DNA from: Coccinella septempunctata
Taxonomy: Eukaryota; Arthropoda; Insecta; Coleoptera; Coccinellidae
Length of the DNA stretch: 64,000 nucleotides
Direction: 5' to 3'
Assembly (NCBI RefSeq): GCF_907165205.1
Contig: NC_058192.1
Coordinates: 16,306,001 to 16,370,000 of the forward strand
This document shows, in pieces, positions 35,613 to 46,381 of the stretch. The notes below the pieces were generated by a model. That model had not been told where the DNA came from. It saw only the letters and a program-made list of their open reading frames with translations, and searched no databases. A program made the position numbers and the translations under genes. Within the stretch, counting starts at the first letter, position 1. Each line of letters begins with the position of its first letter.

Positions 35613-36828
35613 GGGAGCATTGATACATGGGGAGGCTTGATACAGGCTTATATCCGCGGTCTGTAGCCGTTTTCAAAAGTATTATACTAGTGAACACTAT
35701 TCTTTGGCAGAGGGCATTGCGTGACGTTAATCTGTAAGGCTAACAGTAGTTTGTTTGTGAAATATTCAACAAAGAGTGTTTCGAGGTGAGAAATTGTAAG
35801 TTTTTACTCAAGTTACCTAAGGGTTTTATAATCATGCATTAATTCTTCGGCATAAACAAACATTTCACTGGGAAATAGGGTAACTACTCAATTTACAGTT
35901 TTATTCGGTTTTCCAAATACATATATGAGTATAAGATGAAAACATGAATCACTTTAAAAATTGCTTTCAGGGAGGTTTGAAACATTTCTCGTGGGGAGGC
36001 CTGATACATGTATCATCTTCAAAAAATATTCCGTAGCTATAGTTGGATAGGCCTACATGAAGGCGTTTTCACCATCCAACATATCAAGGGGATTTTAACA
36101 ACTGGAATTTATCCGTACAATCCCCATGTATTTAACGAGGCCGACTTTTCTTGTGCGGAAGTGACTAACCGACTATTTCCTGATTTTTCTACACCTATGG
36201 GACCAAGGTAAGCCAGTATCATTGCTGACCTACCTACTGAGCTAAATAATCCTAGTACATCCAGCAGCATACATAGCCAAGGCAGAGCAAGAACTAAGAA
36301 AATCAAACAAAAGAGGTATACGATAGAAATAGTATGTAGACCGGGGTATTTCGGACAATGAGGATGACACGGTTGAAGAATATGATTGAGAGGGCGAAGA
36401 TGTAGCCTATATATATATTGCAATGGTTTATTTTCATCCTCTAGATCAAACGAATTCTGGATCAGCTGTCAGGTGTGCTCGGAATGGCGCGACGAAGAAT
36501 TTGCGGGTGTTAGAAAAGGCACAAAAATGTTTATATATGTGACATTTGCAAGTGATGCCAATGGGACTTATATTTTCAAATGGTGTCTCATGCCTCCCAG
36601 TACATCGTATCAATCCTCCCATATGTGGGGAGGCTTGAGACAGTTTGCATGTTTTTCTGTTCAACGTTCTGTACAGAATAAGATGTCTATATTTTGCGAC
36701 TTCTATATTTATTTTGATGAACGATTAATTGAAGAATTATATAATATAAAAAAAGTCCTCTTTCTTCATATAATTCAGTTTCCAAAATAAAAATTCCAAA
36801 AAACGTATCAACCCTCCTCAGTCTCCCC
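35613..36828 (+). mobile_element. Family C: pogo/Tigger-like element with transposase relic
   Basis: 1216 bp between TA dinucleotides (35611-35612, 36829-36830). Left GGGAGCATTGATACA plus GGGGAGGCTTGATACA; right end GTATCAACC, then CAGTCTCCCC. The word GGGGAGGCTTGATACA recurs at about 35629, 35995 (GGGGAGGCCTGATACA) and 36618 (GGGGAGGCTTGAGACA). It carries the 3' part of a pogo-type transposase. Confidence 0.75.
36008..36560 (+). pseudogene. pogo/Tigger-like transposase, C-terminal part with intron
   Basis: Exon 1 (to 36207) reads FTIQHIKGILTTGIYPYNPH, then VFNEADFSCAEVTNR: the stretch that follows the DDE domain in insect pogo/Tigger transposases (TGIyPfnpdvF..DF...vt.R). A GTAAGC donor at 36208 and an acceptor CTCTAG at 36444 bound a 237-bp intron. 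Splicing keeps the frame (AG + A = Arg) and joins RSNEFWISCQVCSEWRDEEF, which matches the C-terminal W(I)xCxxCxxWxHEEC finger of this group with Arg-Asp in place of the expected residues before EE. The catalytic part is missing and the terminal cysteine pair is not intact, so the gene is dead. Confidence 0.7.
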
Positions 36829-37288
36829 TATAAATCGATAAATAGCAGAAAATCTCATAGCAGAATTCTCAATCAAAAAACTTATTCTGATTCTGACTCG
36901 TCAGAAATGGCTCTCTACATCTTTTTTTGTCGCATAGCCCCTGTTATATAATTCTCTGCCCTCGCAACGAACATTCTAGTAAAATCTAGGCAACCATGGA
37001 TTCAACCAACTTTTTGAGAAGGCAACCTAATACTGTTGCATTCAGAAATAAATAACCTTTCATTGGATATTTAATTCGATGGGGTATATGTATAAATAAC
37101 GTTTACGTACCTCTTTGAACCCGGCAACCTCTGTTTTGGGCAGAGGTGAAAGTAGCCAACCTTGATGTTTTCAGTTCTTTGAGTTTATTTTCTCACCTAA
37201 TGCTTGATTTTGATAAATAACATAAAAGGGTAGTTCATAGAAAAAATTTGATTCAAAATATCTTTTTTTAACATCCTTACTACAAGTA

Positions 37289-38213
37289 GAGTCATTCGGG
37301 ACAACTGTGCGCACTTTTGCCTTTCAAGCCATACCCTGTTTCAAATGTTGAAGCTAGGAAAATTAGAACATATTCATAAGATAGACAATTTTCTAATCTA
37401 TAAGAAAACATCAAAAAGCAAACAAAAAAAAACGTTTTCTTTCCGCAAAAAAGAATTTAATAGAGAAAATCGGAGTGCGTTCACTTGCCCTGTATTGCGG
37501 GTAAGTGTGCGCACCCTCACGGGGTAAGTGAACGCAGTGCTTTATGAACCACACAATCAAAACAAATTACAAAATAATGTCATCAAAATGTTACAATATT
37601 ACAGAAATGCTGTTTATTGTCAATACAGAAGCGCCTTTTACAAGCACTGGGTTATTGTTCGTGCCACCATTCCTGGTGAACACAACACTTGATACATTCC
37701 CCTGTTGGTGGCTCTTCATATTTTTCCGAACAAATAGGACAATATTGATCGAGTCTTAACCAAGAAAATCAACAATGTCATAATTTATTCCTCACTGAAC
37801 TAATGCCCATATAATGAATCTATGCGCAGACTTACCCGCGCACTTTCCCCAGTAAGCCAAAATTTGAATTGACGTTCTTATAGAGTTGAGCAGCTAAGAG
37901 AACATAAAATTTTTTATTATATATTTAGATTAATATGCCCATGATCGAATAAAATATTGCTTAACACTGCCGGACTCGGAATTTGGACCTGGCAGAATTT
38001 GCAGTGATGCTAAAAATTAACAAGAAAACTAGTGAATTTGATTGATTGCAAATAAAAAGTTAACGAAACGTCGCACGGCGCACTCCTATGAAAAACTAAT
38101 ATGGCGATTCTGCGCCCTTGCTTCACCCAAATGAACCCCTCTTTCATACATTGCAATGTCGAGATATACGCACTGCGCACACTTACCCACTGCGCTCAGT
38201 TACCCCGAATGAC
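37289..38213. mobile_element. Family D: pogo-derived element, copy 1
   Basis: 925 bp. Ends GAGTCATTCGGG and its inverse CCCCGAATGAC, with TA on each side (37287-37288, 38214-38215). The left arm of the surrounding inverted repeat holds the empty site with one TA, so the duplication is real. The words GTAAGTGTGCGCAC, ACTGTGCGCACTT and GCGCACACTTACCC recur near both ends. The right end lacks two bases present in copy 2. Confidence 0.85.
37652..37760 (-). pseudogene. C-terminal zinc finger of a pogo-like transposase (family D, copy 1)
   Basis: The minus strand reads LRLDQYCPICSEKYEEPP, then TGECIKCCVHQEWWHEQ and a stop. The spacing CxxC...CxxC...WWHE is that of the finger at the end of many insect pogo/Tigger transposases; the last cysteine is absent because the frame stops after HEQ. 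It shows that the element derives from a coding pogo-like parent by deletion of nearly the whole enzyme. The same finger type occurs in the relic at 36445-36560. No function is implied here. Confidence 0.6.
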
Positions 38214-38274
38214 TACGCGATTTAGCTAGGCAACCTATTCGCATGTAGTTAATGTCTAGCATATTTTCGTTATT

Positions 38275-39274
38275 AACATTGAATAACAATTATGAAGGTA
38301 TATATTTCTCATACTGGATCTCGTACTATAATCATCAATCGGATATGCCTGGACAATGATATAACCACTATATATACAGGTAACAATCGCTCGGTGGCGC
38401 CATCTACAATCGTAAACCGGAAAATATTAGCAAACATAAATTCCGGAAGCGAAATATGCGATTTGCGACATCGCCATCAGTATCAAAAACAATCTGTAAT
38501 CCGAGTGGCCCCCGCTCTCCGTCGATGAATGTTCCAATCCGACAGTCATATCGGGCGTGATATATCGAGCAGTTGTAATTACCATGTCGAAAACCCATCC
38601 AAGTTCCGGAAGGGGGGGTGGTCCCGGAGAAAATTATGATTTTCATCCGACTGATTGCGGCCGCGGCGAGTTCGATTCAATTATTTCTCTGGCTGCTGCT
38701 CGTTCGAACGCAGATGCGATTTCGACGTCAAGAACACATTCGCGGTTGAATGATTAATTCGGAACGGCACCGGTTTTCGACGCTTGTGTCCTTGCCGTTT
38801 CCGTCCTACGCCGCCCCCCTTTCACCTTGTCAGATCGCCATTTTGTCCGCGGGGTCATAACTGTCGTCGTTTTCAGTATGAAAAGTAGGCAGAGTGAGTG
38901 TTTATTAGGAAAATATTTCAAATTCATTCTCGATACGAATGAAAAAATTATCTTAAACCTTATCCCTCGTCCAGACGTAGGTACACAACGCAGTTTAATC
39001 AACGTCAAAAAAAAATCCTAAAGTAGAGCTGGTATCAATCATTTTTCCCGACAACACAAAATATAAGGTATATTTAAAGGTGAGGTCTTTTTCAACAGAA
39101 GGTAGAACTGATCAAAATCGTTTCATCTTGAATCCATTCAAGAATGAATGACATCTCGGGTGGCTATGGAAAATGGAATTAAGTTGGTAATAGCTCATAA
39201 GTTAAGATTTTGTGTTGCGGAATTCAGGTTGGTATTGTGTACGAACAGTGATCTATTATATGTGAATCTATGTA
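38275..39274. other. GC-rich island at 38390-38850, no gene
   Basis: One of the most GC-rich unique stretches of the window, with TTCCGGAAG, GCGGCCGCGGCG and many CG dinucleotides. Overlapping frames on both strands lack domains. It lies between the two family D copies. Candidate regulatory DNA. Confidence 0.35.
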
Positions 39275-40209
39275 GAGTCATTCGGGGCAACTGTGCACAC
39301 TTTTGCCTTTCAAGCGATACCCTATTTCAAATGTTGAAGCTAGGAAAATTAAAACATATTCATAAGATAGAGAATTTTCTAATCTATAAGAAAACATCAA
39401 AAAGCAAACAAACAAAAACGTTTTCTTTCCGCAAAAAAGAATTTAATAGAGAAAGTCGGAGTGCGTTCACTTGCCCCGTATTGCGGGTAAGTGTGCGCAC
39501 CCTCACGGGGTGAGTGAACGCAGTGCTTAGTGAACCACACAATCAAAACAAATTACAAAATAGTGTCATCAAAATGTTACAATATTAAAAAAATGCTGTT
39601 TATTGTCAATACAGAAGCGCCTTTTTATAAGCACTGCATTATTGTTCGTGCCACAATTCCTGGTGAACACAACACTTGATACATTCTCCTGTTGGTGGCT
39701 CTTCATATTTTTCTGAACAAATAGGACAATATTGATCGAGTCTTAACCAAGAAAAGAAAATCAATAATGTCATAATTTATTCCTCAGTAAGCTAATGCCC
39801 ATATAATGAATCTTTGCGCACACTTACCCGCGCACACTTTCCCCAGTAAGCCAAAATTTGAATTGACGTTCTTATAGAGTTGAGCAGCTAAGAGAACCTG
39901 AAATTTTTTATTATATATTTAGATTAATATGCCCATGATCGAATAAAATATTGTTTAACACTGAGGGACTCGGAACTCGGAACCGGCAGAATGTGCAGAG
40001 ATGCTAAAAATTAACAAGAAAACTAGTGAATTTGATTGATTGCAAATAAAAAGTTAAAAAAACGTGGCACGGCGCACTCCTATGAAAAACTAATATGGCG
40101 ATTCTGCGCCCTTGCTTCACCCAAATGAACCCCTCTTTCATACATTGCATAGTCGAGATATACGCACTGCGCACACTTACCCACTGCGCTCAGTTACCCC
40201 GAATGACTC
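39275..40209. mobile_element. Family D: pogo-derived element, copy 2
   Basis: 935 bp, closely similar to copy 1 over its whole length. Ends GAGTCATTCGGGG and CCCCGAATGACTC between TA 39273-39274 and 40210-40211. The finger remnant is at about 39639-39742 on the minus strand (CPICSEKYEEPPTGECIKCC, one residue changed to QELWHEQ). The open frame at 39148-39513 is a shadow. The high identity of the copies implies fairly recent activity. Confidence 0.85.
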
Positions 40210-40775
40210 TACTGACCGACGAATTTTGTACTTCTGTTTATGTTCTTAATTGAATCGTACAAATTGGAAACATAATTGCATCAATTGCATCAATTTCATG
40301 TCTTCGTGAAATGACTCATTTTGATGACTTCTAACTTCTGTAAAAAAAAATCTCACCTTTGAAAACATCCTGTATTGACTAGAGGACGTTGTGGCGGCAC
40401 AGAAATATATGTTTTATTTTCAGTAAAAATATCTCTTTATCCCGCGAAGCAGTATAGGTACTCGATGTTGCAAATTGGCGAATGCGCTCATATCAAATAT
40501 GTACCACTATTTCAAACCGGATCTTAATCCATTTTTTCCTGTGAAAACTTTGTTCAGATAAGCTAAAATGTTAATTGATTATAGTTTTCTCCATCTTATA
40601 TAAAAGTTGTTGCTTAACACTCTATACTGCAGTTTGATAGACACCAAAAACCAAAATTTTCACTATTATACTTAGTTCAAGTTCTGTAGCAAAGAGTCGC
40701 CAGAAAGAAACATCGCTATATATAATTTTATTGGTCTCATCCTCCAGGAATCCGTTATAAAAGAGTGTTAAATAA

Positions 40776-41481
40776 AGCCGGGTCCAGACTATGTAACAAA
40801 ACAGGATATATAGCAAAGTTATACAACTTGTTAGAGAAATTCAAGTGAAAAAGTTATATAACACAATGTTATACAACATTTTTCTTGCTATATAGCAAAT
40901 TTTATGTTATCCGTTGGGTGTCGGTAAAAATCAAAGAAAGTACCTAATATAACTTTGTTATAAAACACGCCGCAACTTGTCCACACTTGTGTTATTAAAC
41001 ATTTACTGCAGCGCCAATCTTTCTTTTACTGGTATTGCATCTCGAAATGTCGTGCTTTTTTTGCCTATTTTATGGCCGATTTGATTTATTCTTATTCGAA
41101 ATCAGAACTTGTCATCCTTAGGAAATTTTTAAAACTACCATCACATTTAATGTCCCCTGTCAATAGGTCTATGTCATCCATTGCTAGATACTTCAAAAGA
41201 GTTGTTCCACTATAATGTTCCTCTAGCTCTCAACGATGAGTTTTCACTCGTCTACATAAAATCACGCAAGCTGCTGCTGCCAAAATGACATCCTCTACGT
41301 TTGAGGACATTTTCAATGCTACAGATGCCACTGCTTCCAGATGAGCACTTTTGTTTAGTTTTATTTTATTACATAGTCTGGATGTCTCTGCTATTTTATA
41401 ACAAGTTATTTAACAAAGTTGTATAACACATTTGTATAACTTTGTTAATAAAATGTTTTGTTACATAGTCTGGACCCGGCT
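40776..41481. mobile_element. PIF/Harbinger-type element inserted in repeat L
   Basis: 706 bp. Ends AGCCGGGTCCAGACTATGTA and its exact inverse, flanked by TAA (40773-40775, 41482-41484), the 3-bp TWA duplication of PIF/Harbinger. The interior holds a HARBI1-like fragment on the minus strand. Short words GTTATATAAC, GTTATACAAC and TTGTATAAC recur near both ends. Confidence 0.85.
41085..41310 (-). pseudogene. HARBI1-like transposase, N-terminal fragment
   Basis: Minus strand from ATG 41310: MSSNVEDVILAAAACVILCR, then a TGA near 41235 where Trp or similar is expected, then EEHYSGTTLLKYLAM, and DGSFKNFLRMTSSDFE before a stop. The SFKNFLRM...DFE motif is the conserved start of the Harbinger transposase domain. 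The DDE nuclease region is absent. A deletion derivative, consistent with the TAA duplication and the TIRs of the host element. Confidence 0.7.
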
Positions 41482-41695
41482 TAAGAAAGTCAGTAGATAC
41501 ATGACTCAAATGTATTTCAGACATTTTCTCCCTAGTAAAAATAATCTAGATTCAAATACCTATTATGCCGGCTTCGTGATTTTAAATTTCCGGTTTCAAT
41601 TGAAATCTTGATCGGTGCGTTGATACGTATAAAAAACTTTTTGCTTGAAAATTTCCAACCAGATGGTCAGATGCAAATGAATGTCCCATATCGAT

Positions 41696-44319
41696 AATCC
41701 CTCAGTTTTCGAGATTTTCGGAAATTCAACAAAATTACACCCTTTGTCACTTCTTTTTTTTTTGGCAAGAATCCAAATGAAGGAATTTTTGCAATTTTAT
41801 GGATAGTACTCCTGTGTAGATGCGCTATCGAATGTAATTTATGATCTTTGGGGAGTTCATGGTAAGATTCATCTCGAATTTTCCGTTCTGTTTTTTCTTT
41901 TCCCAAGTTCAACCCTTGAGTATTCAACCCAATGGTTTAACTTCACGTAGTGTGAAGAAATATGGTCACCTGAGTGCTAAATTAGGAAAAAACATGCCTG
42001 TTTCATTGAAATTCCGAAATGGTATAACTCGCTGTATTTCCAGCTTTTAATACCAAGAAAATTCCTATTATAAAGAGTCAAGACCTGGTTAACAACCTTG
42101 TTTTTGAAATTTTTAGCAACTGCAATGTAGCAGGTAAGCAGAATAAAGCAATTAGAAGGTGTAAAGCATGTACTTGCTCATGGTGACCTTACTCATTTTT
42201 TCAAGTCAATTTTAAGTAATGAAGTAGGTAAATTTTAGGACATTTGTGATAAAGAAAAAAGCTTTCGAAGTATTGTAATTAGAATTTATTTTTATTTTAT
42301 TTCTCTTTATTACAATAGTGATACCTGCAGAAACGTTAAAATCCAACTTTGATTTCCATAAAGCTTACTATAATTCCTACCTACATTCGTTTCATTGAAT
42401 ATTTTTTCTATTTGAAAGTTTGAAAATTTTGATATATTCGATCTAATAAAATAAAAATGCACAAGAAGACCAGATTATTTCGGGATAATAAAATCCTTGA
42501 AATGATAATTTTCTTGAATAACCAGTTACTTGAGATGGGTTATAAGTCACATAAAATGATGAAAAACCCAGCTGAATACCGACAATAATCACTCAATAAA
42601 GATAGAACCACACTCATATGACGTAATTTTTCTGCAAACAAAATTGATCTCGGCCAGAATGCCACAATAAATTCTAATATTTGAATTTCTTTCGAATTCG
42701 CATAAAATATAGATCTCAAACTTCGCTGCAATGTATCTTCTGCTTCTCCAGTTGTCTAATCTAAAACTTCAGTTTCAATTTACCTTAGCATGTAAAAAAG
42801 AATTTATGGAGAATCTGTTGAATTCGAACGGAGTTCACAGTTTATATATCGTCTTCAGAATTTTCGAAACGCAGAGGCATATCTCATTCACTGCTTCAGT
42901 ATGAACGTTCATTCGGAGAGTTTTAACCAATATGCGAATATGGACGAACCTAGTAGTTGAAACTTCAATATCAGCTTCATGAGAAGATGATGAAATAAAG
43001 AGGAATGGATCTATATCTACACCTTAAAATAATTCGTCGAAGTAACCAATGGATTTGTTCGAATAGTTGGAACTCGCAATACACAATACATTTAGTTTCA
43101 ATAAGCAAATCAAATCAATCGATTCAATAAAAGGAACGCCCATTTTCATGAGTTGAATATCTTAAGCAGGGATCAACAAAAGGTGAACAGGATCCGTATC
43201 AACAATATATATATAATGTTTTCTCTGAAGGACCCGCGAATGAAACCAACAACTATGTGGTTGCGAAATGGCGAAAGAACTGGTTATACGAAAGTAAATT
43301 CATTCATTTTCCAGCAGTACGACATTTTAACAGGAGTGAGAGCGAATACTATAAAGCATATTGTTTCTATAATTAGTCAATCATCTGAAACAGTAAAATT
43401 CATTAATTTTAATTGATAATCATATATGTATTTTCAACTATAGTCAGAAATCAGAAGGCAATGATGATTTGTGTTATATGTGAAAAATATTCATTTGTGT
43501 CCGACAATACGATGATGACCTCATTGTCCAATCTAATATCTACATTTTTAAGATTGCAAACATGTAGTATACTATTTGGGAAATCAATATTTTCAGCTGC
43601 ATCAGCTGACTTTAAAGTTTCACAAGAATACTGAAATGAACAAAATCAATTCAGATACCGATAATTAGATCAACGAATTTTTAGAACTAAATCGAATAAT
43701 CAAACAGAAATATTATTTTGTCGACAAAGACGGTCTCATTTGACCGCTTCAGAGCAACATAACTCCTCCGTCGACGAAACTAGAATGAATTGCCGGCTCC
43801 TTTATTCGATGTCAATAACAGAGAAACAAGGACGAACCCAATTCAATTTTCTAACTATCAGAGTGAAGGTAATAGTATGCATATATATGCTCAAATTCTG
43901 AATACTGAAAATACATTGTTAGAAGTATAACCTAGAAAATAGTGAATTCTGTCTCAATCAAAATTGTGATCGTCTTCGCGTAAGACCTTATTATATGCTG
44001 GAGTAAATGATTAGGACATACAACATGAAAAAAATTGTTTTTCCTACAGAAAACTATTGGTCTCAAATTTCATTTTGCTGTGAGATTATCATCAGCTGTT
44101 CAGCGAAAATATTGAAGAAATGAGATACAACAATCATCGGAATTTTTCGATAAAATTTCGAAAACATGTTTATACGAAGATTTTTAAGGATTAAAATTAA
44201 CTTCCAAACTTCCAAGCAATTTTTGAAGGTGAAGAACCTCAAAAAGTTATTGTACCAATCAGAGTAAAATGAGAGAAATTTCCATTGAAAGCATCAATCT
44301 GAAAAGTTCGCTATAGTCA
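41696..44319. other. No gene recognised
   Basis: AT-rich. An 87-codon frame at 43153-43416 (ATG in context, ends ETVKFINFN) is the least trivial but matches nothing I know. Confidence 0.3.
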
Positions 44320-44865
44320 TAAAATATCTCTTTATCCCTCGAAGCAGTAGGTACTCGATGTTGCAAATTGGCGAATGCGCTCATATCAAACACCACTATT
44401 TCAAACCGGATCTTAATCCATTTTTTCCCCTGAAAACTTTGTTCACATAAGCTAAGTTAATTGATTAAAGTTTTTTCCATCTTATAAAGAAGTTGTTGCT
44501 CAATACTATATTCTGCAGTTTGATAGAAACCCAAACTAAAATTTTCACTATTCTACTTATTTCAGCTTCTGTAGCAAAGAGTCACCAGAAAGAATCATCG
44601 CTATATATAGTTTTACTGGTTTTATCCTCCAGTAATCCGTTATAAAAGACTGTTAAATGAGCCAGAAAGTCAGTAGATACATGACTCGAATGTATTTCAG
44701 ACATTTTCTCCCTAATAAAAATAAACTAGATTCAGATATTATGCCGGCTCTGTAATTTTGAATCTTGAAATCTTGATCAGTGCGTTGGATGTATAAAAAA
44801 CTTTTCGCTTTCGCTCCAAAATTTCTAACCAGATTTTCAGATGCAAATGAATATCCCATATCGAT
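44320..44865. repeat. Dispersed repeat L, copy B (no insertion)
   Basis: About 545 bp matching copy A without the Harbinger element. At the insertion point it reads GTTAAATGAGCCAGAAAG (44652-44669) where copy A flanks read GTTAAATAA and TAAGAAAG. The extra GAGCC resembles the AGCC terminus, so it may be an excision footprint rather than a pristine empty site. Confidence 0.75.
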
Positions 44866-45059
44866 GATTACTTTTTTCAAGGTTTCGTTGAATTAATTCC
44901 TTTGCAAATTTCAATTGCGGCAATGAACGTTCACCAAGAACAAAAAACTACTGGAAAGTTTTTCAAACTCACCATTCGATCTCCCCTTCCACATAATATG
45001 ATCAACAAACTATAATACTTCCAAGGTTAATCAAATTCTGAGACACTTTTTTCACTTTT

Positions 45060-45610
45060 TCAAAAATGGTCCACTCAAAAATATCCTTCGGTATATTCTC
45101 TACTACACTAATGCAATTCAGGCAAAATTGTCCTCCAAACAATTCACCATACCCTAAACTACCTGTTTACCGGCATCACGTTTCGGACGTGGAAAGGACA
45201 TCATCAGGGTCACCTGCGGCGAACGGTTCAGGAAAACGTGTTTTCACGGGAGAAGAGTCGTGTTCGGACACTATCGCGAAAAGCTGCGCGTCAGGACTGA
45301 GGAGATGAACCCAGATCCATGCCCCCGATGTTGGAGGCTGACTGCGTATTTCTTACAGCGGCCGCTGGTGGCGCTAAGGTGTTACAAAAATCATTACGTA
45401 CGCGCAAGAGTGGTAGGACGAGAATTTGGGTGTTACAATTAGTTACATTTGGAGTTTTTCTCATTGGGTTGGTCATGGTGATGGAACGATTTCGGTTGAA
45501 GATGTTAGAAGAAAGTCCTAGGCATCCTGACCTATTTTTCACAGGGAGGGAGACAGATTTCTCGCTATCTAGGATACAGAGGGAAAGAGATGGGCAATTT
45601 TCCATCTAAG
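45060..45610 (+). other. GC-richer block with overlapping open frames
   Basis: Three plus-strand frames (45066-45308, 45260-45442, 45319-45609) and a 104-codon minus frame (45291-45605) overlap here. The 96-codon frame from ATG 45319 has one hydrophobic stretch (VLQLVTFGVFLIGLVMVM) like a membrane segment and charged flanks. No family recognised and no splice model is convincing. GC content is above the window average. Confidence 0.25.
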
Positions 45611-45810
45611 TTAGCTATATTGCCGGCTTTCATCTTCTCGTCCGCTGAATTATAACGTCAATTGTCTTCTTACGTGGAAACAACAATAGCTGTAAATATT
45701 ACTATATCGACGAGAGGTTTTCGAGTCTTGATCTTATTGAAAAGGTATTTGGTTTAAGTGTGTATCTTAGTTTTATGTTAGAGGGATAATTTTATTTATT
45801 TCGATATACT

Positions 45811-46346
45811 ATGGTGAGTGGGGCAGAATTTTCATCATCATCATCATCATCCATCATAGATAAGAAGGTGGTAGAACTAAAAACTTTGTCTTCAAGGCTG
45901 TTCGATGGCTTCAAAGTAATATATTATCTCAGGTTTTCAATGATTCAACATTGTCTTCTGCTGTTCGAATAAAAGGAAGACTATACTATACTATATACCA
46001 ATATTATATTTTCGAAATAGATGTAGGGACCAAGCGAGATGGAGGGCCGAACATCTACTTGGTCCCTAGTTCGAAATCCTCAGTACAAAAAGAGACCATA
46101 CACAAAGTCCACTATCCTAGGAATAATTGTATTGTGAGAAATGTTTGCTTACTGAGAGTTAGAGCAGGGGTTGCTGTAGCATCCCCAACGCACCGACGAT
46201 TTTTTGCTGTAATATACGACGAATTTAAATATTCAGATGATGAATTACCAGAATCTATCATGCTAGAAGCACAGCAGGCAGGGCTTACTGCCATGCAATG
46301 CTGTAAAAAATTCATTGGGGGAATAAGTGTTGCATATCCATTTTGA
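45811..46346 (+). other. Unrecognised open-frame cluster, possible exons
   Basis: An ATG frame at 45811 starts MVSGAEF followed by seven serines (an imperfect TCA repeat, 45832-45852) and could end at a TTCAAA|GTAATA donor near 45917. Downstream, a 131-codon frame (45951-46346, no ATG at its edge) ends ESIMLEAQQAGLTAMQCCKK and then GGISVAYPF before its stop. The opposite strand is also open over 46112-46381. I recognise no domain. Acceptor candidates exist (CCCTAG near 46069). It could be an orphan gene, a transposon piece or chance. Confidence 0.25.
46024..46068. repeat. Short hairpin TAGGGACCAAG
   Basis: TAGGGACCAAG at 46024-46034 and CTTGGTCCCTA at 46058-46068 are perfect inverses with a 23-base loop, in the middle of an unexplained open frame. 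Confidence 0.6.
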
Positions 46347-46381
46347 TGAAAGCGAAATTGTATGTTCGCCGAATACACCAT

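Larger units (their letters stand above)
34240..38274. repeat. Large inverted repeat enclosing the hammerhead element
   Basis: The left arm (34240-34705) is inverted as 36890-37286 plus 38214-38274; a 925-bp family D element interrupts the right arm. Landmarks are AACGAAAATATGCTAG, TAGGTTGCCTAGCTAAAT, a diverged middle, and GGTTGAATCCATGG with CCATGGATTCAACC. The space between arms (34706-36889) holds the hammerhead element, a MITE and a pogo-like relic. Confidence 0.75.
40425..41695. repeat. Dispersed repeat L, copy A, split by a Harbinger insertion
   Basis: 40425-40775 plus 41482-41695 match 44320-44865 closely: CGAAGCAGTA, TTGGCGAATGCGCTCATATC, GTCAGTAGATACATGACTC, GACATTTTCTCCCTA. No known protein is recognisable in either strand. 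The family is unidentified. Confidence 0.8.

Noticed and set aside
39148..39513. 121-codon open frame entering family D copy 2
   Set aside because: It starts outside and runs through the TIR into non-coding element sequence. The real coding trace is the finger on the other strand.
45180..45207. Minus-strand CTGATGA ... GAAAC words resembling a hammerhead core
   Set aside because: The intervening bases cannot form stem II next to the core (T opposite C at the closing position), and no stem I pairing is evident.
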